Of a stretch of 64,000 nt of DNA, positions 1 to 9,853 are shown in pieces. Source of the DNA: Vibrio sp. DW001. Lineage in GTDB: Bacteria; Pseudomonadota; Gammaproteobacteria; Enterobacterales; Vibrionaceae. How positions within the stretch are numbered: the stretch's first letter is position 1; each line of letters begins with the position of its first letter. The position numbers and the translations under genes are program-made. The notes under the pieces were generated by a model. That model had not been told where the DNA came from, searched no databases, and was given only the letters and a program-made list of their open reading frames with translations. The stretch is from assembly GCF_029016285.1 (NCBI RefSeq), contig NZ_CP091975.1:806001-870000 (forward strand). The letters run 5' to 3'.

Positions 1-1
1 A

Positions 2-58
2 CACCAAAAACGTTTGAATATCGTCGAAGAAGGCGGAAGCTGTCTCTGGCGGCAATAG
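2..58 (+). CDS. possible 3' end of an upstream gene (partial)
   Basis: A reading frame open from the window edge ends at a TAG at 56-58, eight bases before the next gene starts. The 18 visible residues are too few to identify a family. It may be the tail of a gene co-transcribed with the TIGR03503 gene, or chance. Confidence 0.25.
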   Translation, partial: HQKRLNIVEEGGSCLWRQ

Positions 59-66
59 AGGAAACT

Positions 67-1320
67 ATGTTTAGGATTCTGTTCTTTTTAACCTGCATAT
101 TGACCAGTTCCTTTAGTTGGTCACAAACAGAATCATCTGTTTCTTTATTGGACAACCGATTTAGGGTTGATCCAACAATCGAACAAATATCTTTTGTTAT
201 TTATAGAAAATCTCGGTCTCGATCCGTTGTATTGGTGCGTCCTGATGGTAAAAAGTACTATTCATGGGATCATCCGGAAAGCGTCTCTTGGTATGAAGAA
301 AATGGTATGGATATTATTTCCATTGAGGATCCTATGCCGGGACCATGGCAAGCCGTTGGTAAGGTGACACCAAGAAATAATATAAAACTGCTATCTGATT
401 TATTGCTCCACGTCGATAAATTTCCTAATCGTTTATATCAACAAGAGACGATAAAATTTACCGCCCGTCTTACTCAAGATGGCAATCCACTGGTGCTCAA
501 AGATTTTTTAGATCGAGTACGGCTTCGCGTCAATTTTATTCATTTCGTAGAAGATGAAGAGAACCCAGAGATCGCCTCTGAACCAGAGTCAACCATTCTA
601 GGTACCTTTCAAGATGACGGGCAAGGCTTGGATGAAATCTCTGGTGATGGCGTCTTTACTGTGGCATTGCCCATTACGGTTGCTCCAGGTAAATATAAAG
701 CCAGAATCACCTCAGGAAATGGCGTTTTCTTAAGAGCGGTTGAGCAAACAGTACTTGTGTATCCTTCTCCCATCACGGTTGGGTTTGTTCAATCAAGGGT
801 TGATAATGAAGGGCATCTGGTGACAATTACCGGCGAACAAGGAATGGTATTGCCAGGTACTATCGCGGCAAGCATAGAGCAAACGACGCCAGATAAACGA
901 ACTATCCTTACTCAAAGTAGTGTCGACGCAGAAGGCTTTACGACTGAATTCACTATGACGAATGACCCGTATCCAGGCAAACATACTTGGAAAGGTACGG
1001 TATACGCAACAGAAGGTGCGGCGAAAAGAGAACTCATCATTCAACTGAAAGAGAAAGCTTTCAGCGTGATGAAAAAGCTTGATATTGAACAGTCAACCAA
1101 AGAATATCAGCGTATACAGGAAGAGAAGCGCAGAGCATTTGAAATAGAAAGAATTAGGCGTGACAGAGAAGAAGCAAGAATGACCGGCATGTTGACCATA
1201 CTGGTAGGAAATTTAGTGGTGATTATTCTTGGCCTTATCATCTGGTTTGTGATTAGAAAGCTGAGAACACGCAGAGTGTCAGTACCAGAAATGCAACTGG
1301 ACGCCCCACCTAAACGGTGA
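67..1320 (+). CDS. TIGR03503 family membrane-anchored periplasmic protein
   Basis: 417 residues. A signal peptide is visible at residues 1-20 (hydrophobic stretch ending in SFSWS). A long soluble region rich in beta-type sequence follows. A charged, probably coiled-coil segment lies near 345-373, then one transmembrane helix near 376-398 and a short basic cytoplasmic tail. The layout predicts a periplasmic domain anchored at its C-terminus. I recognise it as the TIGR03503 family of marine gamma-proteobacteria, which has no established function. It sits just upstream of gmhA, but a terminator separates the two. The ATG at 67 follows a weak purine-rich site (agaggaaact). Confidence 0.8.
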   Translation: MFRILFFLTCILTSSFSWSQTESSVSLLDNRFRVDPTIEQISFVIYRKSRSRSVVLVRPDGKKYYSWDHPESVSWYEENGMDIISIEDPMPGPWQAVGKVTPRNNIKLLSDLLLHVDKFPNRLYQQETIKFTARLTQDGNPLVLKDFLDRVRLRVNFIHFVEDEENPEIASEPESTILGTFQDDGQGLDEISGDGVFTVALPITVAPGKYKARITSGNGVFLRAVEQTVLVYPSPITVGFVQSRVDNEGHLVTITGEQGMVLPGTIAASIEQTTPDKRTILTQSSVDAEGFTTEFTMTNDPYPGKHTWKGTVYATEGAAKRELIIQLKEKAFSVMKKLDIEQSTKEYQRIQEEKRRAFEIERIRRDREEARMTGMLTILVGNLVVIILGLIIWFVIRKLRTRRVSVPEMQLDAPPKR

Positions 1321-1328
1321 GTGATAGA

Positions 1329-1359
1329 AAAATAGAAGAGCTTAAGGCTCTTCTATTTT
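1329..1359 (+). terminator. rho-independent terminator after the TIGR03503 gene
   Basis: A 13-bp perfect stem (aaaatagaagagc / gctcttctatttt) with a 5-nt loop ends in T residues just after the stop codon. Confidence 0.85.
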
Positions 1360-1479
1360 GTTATATAGCCTCTCTTTTTTATGTGAACTCTTCATTCTTT
1401 TCTCTTATTACTCGACACTCGAAATCAAAACTAGGTAAACTCTGAGTAATCTTATTCCCTCGAAACAGTGAGAGTCACC

Positions 1480-2064
1480 ATGTATCAAGATCTAATTCGT
1501 TCAGAATTAAATGAAGCGGCAGAAGTACTAAATAAATTTTTAAGTGATGAGCACAATATTCAACAGATAGAAGCGGCAGCCAAGATGATTGCAGATTCTT
1601 TCAAGCTTGGTGGTAAAGTTCTCTCTTGTGGCAATGGTGGCTCACACTGTGATGCGATGCATTTTGCCGAAGAATTAACAGGTCGATATAGAGAGGACCG
1701 CCCGGGATACGCGGGCATCGCTATCTCTGACCCAAGCCATATGTCTTGCGTGAGCAACGACTTTGGTTATGATTATGTATTCTCACGTTATATTGAAGCG
1801 GTTGGTTCTTCAGGTGATGTGCTATGGGGCCTTTCGACTTCAGGTAATTCAAGTAATATTCTCAAAGCAATAGAAGCCGCGAAGAAGAAAGGGATGAAAA
1901 CGATCGCTTTGACAGGTAAAGATGGCGGTAAGATGGCTGGATGCGCGGATATTGAAATACGCGTGCCCCATTTTGGTTATGCTGACCGAATTCAAGAGAT
2001 TCATATAAAGATCATTCATATTGTCATTCAATTAATAGAAAAAGAGATGGCGAAAGATTTCTAA
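1480..2064 (+). CDS. gmhA: sedoheptulose-7-phosphate isomerase (phosphoheptose isomerase)
   Basis: 194 residues. It converts sedoheptulose 7-phosphate to D-glycero-D-manno-heptose 7-phosphate, the first step of heptose synthesis for the lipopolysaccharide inner core. It is nearly collinear with E. coli GmhA: MYQDLI at the start, the SIS-fold motif [20 protein letters not shown], the STSGNS phosphosugar loop, and [15 protein letters not shown] carrying active-site residues. I chose the ATG at 1480 because it gives the family N-terminus; an upstream GTG at 1468 would add four residues but overlaps the purine-rich ribosome-binding site. The gmhA-yafJ order is the same as in E. coli. Confidence 0.96.
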   Translation: MYQDLIRSELNEAAEVLNKFLSDEHNIQQIEAAAKMIADSFKLGGKVLSCGNGGSHCDAMHFAEELTGRYREDRPGYAGIAISDPSHMSCVSNDFGYDYVFSRYIEAVGSSGDVLWGLSTSGNSSNILKAIEAAKKKGMKTIALTGKDGGKMAGCADIEIRVPHFGYADRIQEIHIKIIHIVIQLIEKEMAKDF

Positions 2065-2139
2065 AGAGCTGTTCGGACGGGTCTTTAAATAGTAGAGCGC
2101 TAATGCTCCCTCGATAGTTTAGTCGTTAAAGGTTTTCAA

Positions 2140-2958
2140 ATGTGTGAATTGCTCGGAATGAGCGCTAACGTGCCAACAGATATCTGCTTTAGTTTTGCTG
2201 GATTGATGCAGCGAGGCGGTAAAACAGGGCCTCACAGTGACGGATGGGGCATTACCTTCTATGAAGGCAAAGGGTTTAGAACATTTAAAGACCCAAACCC
2301 AAGCTATAGCTCAAAAATAGCCGAGTTGGTACAGAACTATCCGATTAAGAGTTGTGCTGTCATTAGCCATATTCGACAGGCTAACAGAGGTGGTGTGAAC
2401 TTAGAAAATACCCACCCATTTACTCGTGAATTGTGGGGGAAGTACTGGACATTTGCTCATAATGGACAGTTATCTGGCTACGAATCATTAGAAATGGATC
2501 GATTTAGACCAGTTGGAAAAACAGACAGTGAGTTGTCGTTTTGTTGGATACTAAATAAGTTGAGCTCAAAATATCCAGAACCTCCTCAAGATCTTGTGGA
2601 GATGTTCCGGTATATCGCCGAATGTTGCGATGAATTAAAAGAGTTTGGTATTTTTAACATGCTGCTCAGTGATGGCGACTATGTAATGACGTATTGTACG
2701 AATCATCTTTACTGGATAACTCGTCGAGCACCATTTGGGAAAGCGAGTCTTATTGATGAGGATATGACGGTTAACTTTCAAGAAGAGACAACGCCAAATG
2801 ATGTTGTGACCGTCGTTGCGACTCAGCCATTAACAGATAATGAAACGTGGAACAGAATGAAACCAGGAGAGTTCAACCTATTTCATTTTGGTGAAATCAT
2901 AGGCTGTAATTCAGAGAGTCTGATTGATATCCCGTTCGCTCCACCAAAGCAAAAATAA
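2140..2958 (+). CDS. yafJ: class II glutamine amidotransferase, YafJ family
   Basis: 272 residues. The N-terminal nucleophile is Cys2 after Met removal (MCELLGMSAN), as in class II (Ntn) glutamine amidotransferases. The conserved SDGWG, HIRQAN, THPFTRELWG and FAHNGQL blocks follow. No synthase or acceptor domain is attached, so the ammonia acceptor is unknown, as for the whole YafJ family. It lies 75 bp after gmhA on the same strand without an obvious terminator between them, so co-transcription is likely. The following bidirectional terminator separates it from the convergent purMN genes. Confidence 0.9.
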   Translation: MCELLGMSANVPTDICFSFAGLMQRGGKTGPHSDGWGITFYEGKGFRTFKDPNPSYSSKIAELVQNYPIKSCAVISHIRQANRGGVNLENTHPFTRELWGKYWTFAHNGQLSGYESLEMDRFRPVGKTDSELSFCWILNKLSSKYPEPPQDLVEMFRYIAECCDELKEFGIFNMLLSDGDYVMTYCTNHLYWITRRAPFGKASLIDEDMTVNFQEETTPNDVVTVVATQPLTDNETWNRMKPGEFNLFHFGEIIGCNSESLIDIPFAPPKQK

Positions 2959-3030
2959 TAACATCCGCATGCGAGTTGAATTTTTGGACAGTTCGTTTGG
3001 TAGAGAATAAACATGGTGTACTGAAGAATA

Positions 3031-3069
3031 AAAAAACAGCGATTGCCTATTTGGCGTTCGCTGTTTTTT
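3031..3069. terminator. bidirectional terminator between yafJ and purN
   Basis: A 12-bp perfect stem (aaaaaacagcga / tcgctgtttttt) has a T-run on each strand, so it can end both convergent transcripts. Confidence 0.9.
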
Positions 3070-3111
3070 TATACCTGATACACGGATTTTTATGAATGAA
3101 CCAACACACGG

Positions 3112-3753
3112 TTAGTCTGCTGCGTATCCCAATTTACTCAGAACTTCACCATCAAGAACCGCGTCATTATCGACCATTGAAAGTCGACCTTGTACAAACC
3201 AGTTTACCGTCAATGGGTAGATGTCATGTTCTTGGGTTTGGACCCTTTCGGTAAGCGTTTCCGGGGTGTCTTCAGAGAATACAGGGACTTTAGCTTGTAA
3301 AATGACTGGGCCACCATCGAGTTTGTCAGTGACAAAATGTACGCTGGTACCGTGTTCCGTATCACCGGCATCTATTGCTCTTTGGTAGGTGTTTAATCCT
3401 GTATATTTTGGCAGCAGAGAAGGGTGGATATTGATCATTTTTCCGAGGTAGTGAGAGACAAACTCGCGACTAAGAATGCGCATATACCCAGCCAAAACAA
3501 TTAGATCTGGCTGATATTTATCTATTTGCATCATTAACTCAATATCAAATAAGTCTCTGGATTCAAACGCTTTAGGATCGATAAAACTGGCGTCAATATT
3601 TAACTGTTTAGCCCTTTCAAGGCCATACGCATCTGCTTTATTGGAAAAAACAGCAACGACTTCACCATTGACTATTTGTGTCCCACAAGCATCAGTAATT
3701 GCTTGTAGATTACTACCATTTCCTGAAATGAGTACGACGATCCGTTTCATCAT
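3112..3753 (-). CDS. purN: phosphoribosylglycinamide formyltransferase 1
   Basis: 213 residues. It transfers a formyl group from 10-formyl-tetrahydrofolate to GAR, the third step of purine synthesis. The catalytic triad is visible as Asn108, His110 (INIHPSLLP) and Asp146 (TDKLDGG), offset by two from E. coli N106/H108/D144. The phosphate-binding SGNGSNLQA loop is near the N-terminus. It starts 14 bp after purM; the purM stop codon overlaps the aagga ribosome-binding site, so the pair forms a tightly coupled operon. The first of two tandem ATGs is better spaced from that site. Confidence 0.96.
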   Translation of the reverse strand: MMKRIVVLISGNGSNLQAITDACGTQIVNGEVVAVFSNKADAYGLERAKQLNIDASFIDPKAFESRDLFDIELMMQIDKYQPDLIVLAGYMRILSREFVSHYLGKMINIHPSLLPKYTGLNTYQRAIDAGDTEHGTSVHFVTDKLDGGPVILQAKVPVFSEDTPETLTERVQTQEHDIYPLTVNWFVQGRLSMVDNDAVLDGEVLSKLGYAAD

Positions 3754-3767
3754 ATTTGAATTAATCC

Positions 3768-4808
3768 TTAGTTTATTTCTACCTGTTCTTCGCCTTCAGA
3801 TGCGTCCGCTATTTCACCGATAATCCAAGCGTTTTCGCCTTCAGATTGCAGTAACTTAACCGCTGCAGTGGCTTGTTCTTTAGGCAAGGCGACGATAAGG
3901 CCAACACCACAGTTAAATGTTCTATACATTTCAAAGGTTTCTACGTTACCTTTTTCTTGTAACCAGGTAAAGATAGCAGGCCATTGCCAGCTTTTTCCAT
4001 CAATAACGGCTTTTGTACCTTCGGGTAGTACTCGAGGGATATTTTCCCAAAAGCCGCCACCTGTAATATGTGATATTGCATGAATATCGTGCTCAGCAAT
4101 CATTTTAAGTGCGGACTTGATGTAGATCTTAGTGGGTTCCAACAGTTGATCACCAATAGAGCGGCCATTGAGTTCCTCTGAAAGATCAGCATTGGAAACT
4201 TCGATGATTTTACGTACTAGAGAGTACCCATTAGAATGGGGACCACTAGAACCAACGGCGATAAGTGCATCGCCAGCGGCTACTTTTGAACCGTCGATAA
4301 CGTCGGCTTTTTCTACAACACCAACACAGAAACCTGCTACGTCGTAATCGTCACCCTCGTACATGCCTGGCATTTCAGCGGTTTCACCACCAATAAGTGC
4401 GCAACCAGCTTGAATACACCCTTCACCAATACCGGTGACAACTGCGGCGGCGGTATCAATATCAAGCTTACCGGTTGCATAGTAATCAAGGAAAAATAGA
4501 GGCTCACCTCCTTGAACTATCAGGTCATTGACACACATAGCAACAAGGTCGATACCTATTGTGTCGTGCTTGTTCATATCCAAAGCGAGACGAAGCTTTG
4601 TACCTACGCCATCTGTACCTGATACAAGTAGTGGTTCTTTATATTTGGTTGGTAGCTCACAAAGGGCACCAAAACCGCCGATGCCACCCATTACTTCTGG
4701 GCGGCGGGTGCGTTTTACAACACCTTTAATGCGGTCTACTAGAGCATTACCTGCATCAATATCTACACCAGCGTCTTTATAACTAAGAGAAGTGTTATTG
4801 CCACTCAC
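3768..4808 (-). CDS. purM: phosphoribosylformylglycinamidine cyclo-ligase (AIR synthetase)
   Basis: 346 residues, the family length. It makes AIR from FGAM and ATP, the fifth step of purine synthesis. Diagnostic blocks are [13 protein letters not shown] at the N-terminus, the glycine-rich [28 protein letters not shown], and [17 protein letters not shown]. Translation starts at a GTG (4808) preceded by gagga. It is the first gene of purMN, divergent from upp, with a predicted PurR operator in the shared upstream region. Confidence 0.96.
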   Translation of the reverse strand: MSGNNTSLSYKDAGVDIDAGNALVDRIKGVVKRTRRPEVMGGIGGFGALCELPTKYKEPLLVSGTDGVGTKLRLALDMNKHDTIGIDLVAMCVNDLIVQGGEPLFFLDYYATGKLDIDTAAAVVTGIGEGCIQAGCALIGGETAEMPGMYEGDDYDVAGFCVGVVEKADVIDGSKVAAGDALIAVGSSGPHSNGYSLVRKIIEVSNADLSEELNGRSIGDQLLEPTKIYIKSALKMIAEHDIHAISHITGGGFWENIPRVLPEGTKAVIDGKSWQWPAIFTWLQEKGNVETFEMYRTFNCGVGLIVALPKEQATAAVKLLQSEGENAWIIGEIADASEGEEQVEIN

Positions 4809-4874
4809 GGGAAGTCCTCGTCATGATAGTTTAGATGTGAAAATCGGCGTTATTCTAACCGAGTTACCGCAATA

Positions 4875-4890
4875 AGGAAAACGATTGCGT
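4875..4890. promoter_or_regulatory. predicted PurR operator between purM and upp
   Basis: The sequence aggaaaacgattgcgt matches the PurR consensus ACGCAAACGTTTGCGT at 13 of 16 positions by hand alignment. It lies 67 bp upstream of the purM start and near the upp promoter. E. coli purMN is a known PurR target, which supports the call. Confidence 0.7.
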
Positions 4891-4938
4891 AAGGTTTTTT
4901 TTCGTTGCATTGATTCGGAAAAAAATTAAGAAAACATG

Positions 4939-4944
4939 TATAAT
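4939..4944 (+). promoter_or_regulatory. -10 element for upp
   Basis: A perfect TATAAT lies 35 bp upstream of the chosen upp start. I see no convincing -35 at standard spacing (ttcgga at 4914-4919 is the nearest candidate), so only the -10 is called. Confidence 0.5.
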
Positions 4945-4978
4945 CACAAGGTTTATTAGAAAATCGTCGGAGATGGAA

Positions 4979-5605
4979 ATGAAAGTTGTTGAAGTAAAAC
5001 ACCCTTTAGTTAAACACAAAGTTGGTTTAATGCGCGAAGGGGATATCAGCACGAAACGTTTTCGTGAGTTGGCTACAGAAGTGGGTAGCCTGTTAACTTA
5101 TGAAGCGACTGCAGATTTCGAGACAGAAAAGGTAACAATTGAAGGTTGGAATGGCCCAGTAGAAGTAGACCAAATTAAAGGTAAAAAGGTTACTGTTGTT
5201 CCAATTCTACGTGCCGGATTAGGCATGATGGATGGAGTATTAGAGCATGTACCTAGTGCACGTATCAGTGTTGTTGGTATTTATCGTGATGAAGAGACGT
5301 TAGAGCCTATTCCGTATTTCAACAAGCTTGCTTCGAATATTGATGAGCGTATTGCACTCGTCGTTGATCCAATGCTTGCAACTGGCGGCTCAATGATAGC
5401 AACAATCGACTTATTAAAAGATAAGGGTTGTAAGCATATTAAAGTCTTGGTTTTAGTTTCTGCACCTGAAGGGATTGAAGCGCTTAAGAAAGCGCATCCA
5501 GATGTAGAGCTTTATACGGCCGCAATTGATGAGAAGCTAAACGATAAAGGTTATATCGTTCCAGGTCTTGGCGATGCTGGTGATAAGATCTTCGGAACTA
5601 AGTAG
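4979..5605 (+). CDS. upp: uracil phosphoribosyltransferase
   Basis: 208 residues, identical in length to E. coli Upp and nearly collinear with it. It converts uracil and PRPP to UMP in pyrimidine salvage. Visible motifs are VKHKVGLMR, the GLGMMDGVL loop, the PRPP-binding [10 protein letters not shown], and the C-terminal uracil-binding [14 protein letters not shown]. The frame is open further upstream, but cggag at 4968-4972 sits six bases before the ATG at 4979, which gives the family start [10 protein letters not shown]. The uracil permease gene uraA is nearby but convergent, with a lone trpB between. Confidence 0.96.
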   Translation: MKVVEVKHPLVKHKVGLMREGDISTKRFRELATEVGSLLTYEATADFETEKVTIEGWNGPVEVDQIKGKKVTVVPILRAGLGMMDGVLEHVPSARISVVGIYRDEETLEPIPYFNKLASNIDERIALVVDPMLATGGSMIATIDLLKDKGCKHIKVLVLVSAPEGIEALKKAHPDVELYTAAIDEKLNDKGYIVPGLGDAGDKIFGTK

Positions 5606-5623
5606 TCATTTAGTTTAAGAATG

Positions 5624-5654
5624 AAAAGGGTTGCTGTTTACAGTGGCCCTTTTT
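5624..5654 (+). terminator. terminator after upp
   Basis: An interrupted stem (aaaaggg ... ccctttt with inner ctg/cag) is followed by T residues 20 bp past the stop codon. Confidence 0.7.
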
Positions 5655-5777
5655 GATCTTATGTACTAGTTTGCGAGAGCGATATCACGAAGTGAATAAA
5701 TAGCCTCTAAAGCATCTACCCTCTGGCTTGGCCTCGTTGTAATCTAGAAACACACAATGTCAGTAAGGGGTTTATCA

Positions 5778-7001
5778 ATGAAAAATAGTTTTGAACATAC
5801 ATTACCCAACGAAGAAGGGTATTTTGGCGAATATGGCGGCAGTTTTATCCCACCACAGCTTGAAGTGATCATGAAGGAAATAAATGAGGCTTATCAGAGT
5901 TGTCGTCAAGATCCGCTATTTCAAGATGAGCTGGCTAGGCTTTATAAGCACTTTGTTGGCCGCCCAAGTCCTATTTTTCATGCTCAGAACCTGTCGGAAA
6001 AATATGGTGTAGATATCTACCTAAAAAGAGAAGATCTCAATCACACTGGCGCTCATAAAATTAATCATTGTCTTGGCGAGGCGTTACTCGCTAAAAAAAT
6101 GGGTAAGAAAAAAATCATTGCAGAGACGGGTGCTGGCCAACACGGCGTTGCATTGGCGACCGCTGCCGCACTTGTAGGACTGGAATGCGACATATACATG
6201 GGTGAAGTTGATATTGCAAAAGAACATCCTAACGTGGTCAGAATGCATATTTTAGGCGCGACAGTTATACCTGTTTCGCATGGAAGAAAAACCCTAAAAG
6301 AAGCAGTAGATTCGGCATTTGAAGCGTATCTGCAAGATCCTATTACTCAACTTTATGCGATTGGTTCTGTTGTCGGCCCACACCCATTCCCTATGATGGT
6401 ACGAGATTTTCAATCAATCATCGGTAATGAGGCAAAAATCCAATTTGAAGAGATGACAGGGAAGCAACCCGACAATCTTGTCGCATGTGTAGGTGGTGGT
6501 TCTAACGCAATGGGACTTTTCACTGCTTTCTTGGATAACGAAAAAATCGCTATTCATGGTGTAGAACCCGCAGGTCGAGGTCTGGAAGTTGCAGGCGAAC
6601 ATGCAGCAACGTTAACATTGGGTGAACCAGGTATCATGCACGGCTTTAAATCTTATATGCTTAAAGATAAAGACGGTGAACCACAAGAGGTATATTCCGT
6701 TGCAAGTGGATTAGACTATCCATCTGTAGGGCCTCAGCACAGCTATCTTAAAGATATTGGACGTGTACAGTATGGTACGGTAGATGATAAAGAAGCGATC
6801 GATGCATTTTTCGAGCTCTCCCGCTTAGAAGGGATTATCCCTGCAATAGAATCGTCTCATGCGGTTGCTTATGTCTTTAAATTGGCAAAACAAGGATTAA
6901 AAGGCAGCGTTTTAATCAACCTTTCTGGTCGTGGTGACAAAGACATCGACTTTGTCGTTGAAAATTATGGTCAAGATTACGGTATTACGTCGACGCTATA
7001 G
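5778..7001 (+). CDS. trpB: stand-alone tryptophan synthase beta subunit (TrpB)
   Basis: 407 residues. It is a PLP enzyme of the TrpB family, which joins serine and indole to form tryptophan. The PLP lysine is Lys94 in GAHKINH, the catalytic Glu lies in AETGAGQHG, and the phosphate loop is GGGSNAMG. I prefer the ATG at 5778 because aagggg lies seven bases upstream; an in-frame ATG at 5757 has no such site. There is no trpA or other trp gene nearby, and strong terminators lie on both sides, so it is a single-gene unit. It may recycle free indole or be a second copy beside a complete trp operon elsewhere; the window cannot decide. Confidence 0.88.
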   Translation: MKNSFEHTLPNEEGYFGEYGGSFIPPQLEVIMKEINEAYQSCRQDPLFQDELARLYKHFVGRPSPIFHAQNLSEKYGVDIYLKREDLNHTGAHKINHCLGEALLAKKMGKKKIIAETGAGQHGVALATAAALVGLECDIYMGEVDIAKEHPNVVRMHILGATVIPVSHGRKTLKEAVDSAFEAYLQDPITQLYAIGSVVGPHPFPMMVRDFQSIIGNEAKIQFEEMTGKQPDNLVACVGGGSNAMGLFTAFLDNEKIAIHGVEPAGRGLEVAGEHAATLTLGEPGIMHGFKSYMLKDKDGEPQEVYSVASGLDYPSVGPQHSYLKDIGRVQYGTVDDKEAIDAFFELSRLEGIIPAIESSHAVAYVFKLAKQGLKGSVLINLSGRGDKDIDFVVENYGQDYGITSTL

Positions 7002-7010
7002 TTAAGATAA

Positions 7011-7045
7011 ATTAAAAGGTTGCGAATGTTACGCAACCTTTTAAT
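7011..7045. terminator. terminator between trpB and uraA
   Basis: A 14-bp perfect stem (attaaaaggttgcg / cgcaaccttttaat) with a 7-nt loop lies between the convergent genes and can act in both directions. Confidence 0.85.
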
Positions 7046-7095
7046 TATATATACGAACTCAATTATGTAACCTAACAGAGGCGACAGGTGAAAAG

Positions 7096-8349
7096 CTAAG
7101 CATCATCATCTATCTGGGCATTATCGACAACGTGGTTCTCACCTAGATCATGAGGTAGCACTAAGTTTAGGATTATTGCCACAATACCGCAAAGGCTTAC
7201 ACCCTGTAGGCTGAACTCGCCGATACCAAAAGCCATACCGCCAATACCGAACACTAATGTTACCGCGACAATTGCAAGGTTACGCGACTTGTGTAGATCA
7301 ACGTTATTCTTAATAAGTGTATTCAAACCAACCGTTGCGATGGAACCAAACAAAAGAATCATGATGCCTCCCATGACTGGCATAGGAATGGTTTGTAGAA
7401 TGGCCCCCAGCTTACCGACTAACGCAAGCACAATAGCGGTAACCGCTGCCCAAGTCATAATGGCAGGGTTGTAGGATTTGGTTAACATAACAGCGCCAGT
7501 TACTTCGCTATACGTTGTATTTGGTGGTGCACCAAACATAGATGCAGCCATCGTTGCGATACCGTCGCCCATAATTGTACGGTGAAGGCCCGGTTTCTTA
7601 AGATAGTCCTTACCGGTGACATTAGAGATTGCAAGCATGTCACCAACGTGTTCAACCGCGGGAGCAATCGCAACAGGGATCATAAATAGGATCGCGTTAA
7701 TGTTGAATTCTGGTGCAACAAAATTGGGTAGTGCTATCCAAGCGGCTTCCGTCACTGGGCTAAAATCTACGACACCAAACATTAAGCTTACAGCGTAACC
7801 AACAAATATACCGCCAAAAATAGGCAGTAATCTCATAAAGCCTTTTGCAAATACACTAATAGAGATAACGGACAATAGAGATAAACTGGAAATCCATAGT
7901 GCAGCGTTAGCGTCAACAAGTTGAGTCCCATCAGGTGTTCTACCTAAAGCCATGTTGACGGCAACAGGCGCTAGTCCTAGGCCAATGACCATTATCACCG
8001 GACCTACAACAACAGGTGGAAGCAGTTTATGAATGACTTCCACGCCTTTAGCTTTGATTACCGCGCCAAGTACAATATACATAAAGCCAGCAGCCATAAG
8101 GCCACTCATTGTACCCGCTATACCCCAAGTCTGTACGCCGTACATTATCGGAGCAATAAACGCAAAAGAAGAGGCTAAGAAAATTGGGACAGAGCGTTTA
8201 GTGACAACTTGAAAAAGAAGCGTACCCACACCCGCACCAAATAGTGCTACGTTGGGGTCTAATCCAGTTAATAGAGGTACAAGAACAAGTGCTCCAAATG
8301 CAACGAATAGCATTTGTGCGCCCATAAGTACGTTAGTCATGATTCCCAT
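7096..8349 (-). CDS. uraA: uracil/xanthine permease of the NCS2 family
   Basis: 417 residues with the 14-helix NCS2 pattern. It imports uracil by proton symport across the inner membrane and so supplies Upp. The two family substrate-binding glutamates appear in PAVEHVGDM and NTTYSEVTG, equivalent to E. coli UraA AEHVGH and NTTYGEN. QLFAMFGA-like text is present as QMLFVAFGA. A second in-frame ATG at 8340 sits closer to a purine-rich site and may be the true start. Uracil is the favoured substrate by similarity to UraA, but xanthine specificity is not excluded. A strong PurR-like operator lies 44 bp upstream. Confidence 0.9.
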   Translation of the reverse strand: MGIMTNVLMGAQMLFVAFGALVLVPLLTGLDPNVALFGAGVGTLLFQVVTKRSVPIFLASSFAFIAPIMYGVQTWGIAGTMSGLMAAGFMYIVLGAVIKAKGVEVIHKLLPPVVVGPVIMVIGLGLAPVAVNMALGRTPDGTQLVDANAALWISSLSLLSVISISVFAKGFMRLLPIFGGIFVGYAVSLMFGVVDFSPVTEAAWIALPNFVAPEFNINAILFMIPVAIAPAVEHVGDMLAISNVTGKDYLKKPGLHRTIMGDGIATMAASMFGAPPNTTYSEVTGAVMLTKSYNPAIMTWAAVTAIVLALVGKLGAILQTIPMPVMGGIMILLFGSIATVGLNTLIKNNVDLHKSRNLAIVAVTLVFGIGGMAFGIGEFSLQGVSLCGIVAIILNLVLPHDLGENHVVDNAQIDDDA

Positions 8350-8392
8350 CCAAAATAGTTAGTTAAATAAAATTCGCAGGATTCTATCATTT

Positions 8393-8408
8393 ATGCAAAC
8401 GTTTGCCT
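8393..8408. promoter_or_regulatory. predicted PurR operator upstream of uraA
   Basis: The sequence atgcaaacgtttgcct matches the PurR consensus at 14 of 16 positions, including the whole central GCAAACGTTTGC palindrome. It lies between the divergent uraA and DUF2066 genes and close enough to uraA to control it. Confidence 0.75.
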
Positions 8409-8592
8409 TGCGGTTTAGATCAAAAAAAAGCGCGAAAGTTAGGATAGTTTTACCGAGATAATGTTGAATGACGAATTGTTGAGATTGCTAGTGATCAAGT
8501 TCTCACTAGTTAACTTGGTAGTGTTCCTCTTTCTCGTTATACTAGAACTGCTTAACTTGTTTTATTCACCATTCATTTTTCTTAGGGGCAGC

Positions 8593-9819
8593 ATGCGCTA
8601 TTTAGTGGTTTTGTTTATTGGATTACTCGCTTTACCTATTCAAGCATCTGTAAAAGTCGATGTCTTTAGCTCAGAAGTTGTTTTAGATGATAATCAATCG
8701 GATGCGGAAAAAAGTGCCAAATCGCAGGGGTTGAAGCAGGTCATCATTAAAGCATCTGGTGATAAGAATGCGATCAACAGCCCAGTGGTTAAAAAAGCGC
8801 TAAACAAAAGCGGCGTATATCTTTCTCAAATTGGTTACGGAGATCAGTTTGGGCAGAAAAGTCTAAAGATGATTTTTAACCCACCTCAAATCCAGTCCTT
8901 GCTTAGTCAAGCCGATCTGCCTTATTGGTCGAATATTCGTTCTAGCCTTGTCGTTTGGGTTATCCAAGAGGGGCAGTACGGTCGCGAAATTTTGTGGGAA
9001 CATACGGGCAGTAGTGCTTTAAATCAGATTAAATTCTTTTCAGATCTACGTGGTTTACCGATTACCGTTCCTGTGGGGGATATTGAAGACGTCACTAGTA
9101 TCGCGGGACCTGATTTATGGGGTGGGTTTACGGCACCAATAAGTAAAGCAAGTCAGCGTTATGCGTCAGATGCTGTGCTTGTTATTCGCATTCAAAAAGC
9201 GGCTGACGGCAGTTATGTTCGTTGGACGTTGTATGATGAAAAACCAGAGTATATTGTGGAGTCTAAGCGCGAACCTGTTGTTGGAAGTGCGAGTGGAGAT
9301 ACCTTCAAAGCATTGGAAATAGCTATCGATGAAGTAAGTAATTACTACGCACGTAGAAGCTCAATTAAGTCGAGTGGAATATCAGAAAGTACGCTTAGCG
9401 CAAGATTTATTAACGTCGCATCTGTACAGAGTTTTTTTGCATTAGAACAAATTCTAAAAGGGCTAAACTCTGTCGCCAGTGTTGATGTTGACAACATTGT
9501 CGGCAATGAGGCGACGTTTACTATTCATTTACTGGGTTCTGAAATTGATTTTGAATCGGAAGTTATTCAGAACAACCATATTCGCAGGTTCGAACCAGAG
9601 GTGTTATTTATACCTAAGCCTAATGATAACAGCGTAGTACCTGAAATTGATGCCGTTACGAATAATGTGGGACCAGTGGAGAATAACACGGAGGTAGTAT
9701 TGGCTGAGCAAGAAACAGGCAGTGCTGTTGCTCCGGTAATTGAAGAAGTCGCCGTTAATATCCCTCAAGAACCTAAGATTGTGGAAGTGACACCATTGTT
9801 TTTTGAATGGATAAAATAA
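8593..9819 (+). CDS. DUF2066 domain protein, predicted periplasmic
   Basis: 408 residues. A cleavable signal peptide is visible (RYLVVLFIGLLALPIQAS), followed by a DUF2066-type soluble domain with the segment GLKQVIIKASGDKNAI near residue 50. The C-terminal 60 residues are acidic and of low complexity. I start at the ATG at 8593, preceded by aggggc and giving a clean signal peptide; the frame stays open 130 bp upstream but that extension adds an implausible hydrophobic stretch. The family has no established function. In vibrios it commonly neighbours the purMN/upp/uraA and bepA/perM clusters, as here. Confidence 0.82.
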   Translation: MRYLVVLFIGLLALPIQASVKVDVFSSEVVLDDNQSDAEKSAKSQGLKQVIIKASGDKNAINSPVVKKALNKSGVYLSQIGYGDQFGQKSLKMIFNPPQIQSLLSQADLPYWSNIRSSLVVWVIQEGQYGREILWEHTGSSALNQIKFFSDLRGLPITVPVGDIEDVTSIAGPDLWGGFTAPISKASQRYASDAVLVIRIQKAADGSYVRWTLYDEKPEYIVESKREPVVGSASGDTFKALEIAIDEVSNYYARRSSIKSSGISESTLSARFINVASVQSFFALEQILKGLNSVASVDVDNIVGNEATFTIHLLGSEIDFESEVIQNNHIRRFEPEVLFIPKPNDNSVVPEIDAVTNNVGPVENNTEVVLAEQETGSAVAPVIEEVAVNIPQEPKIVEVTPLFFEWIK

Positions 9820-9853
9820 ACTCAAACACAGTTGCTTAGAGTATGTCCATTCC

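Noticed and set aside
8461..8592. N-terminal extension of the DUF2066 protein
   Set aside because: It would add a long hydrophobic stretch before a perfect signal peptide; the ATG at 8593 has a good ribosome-binding site.
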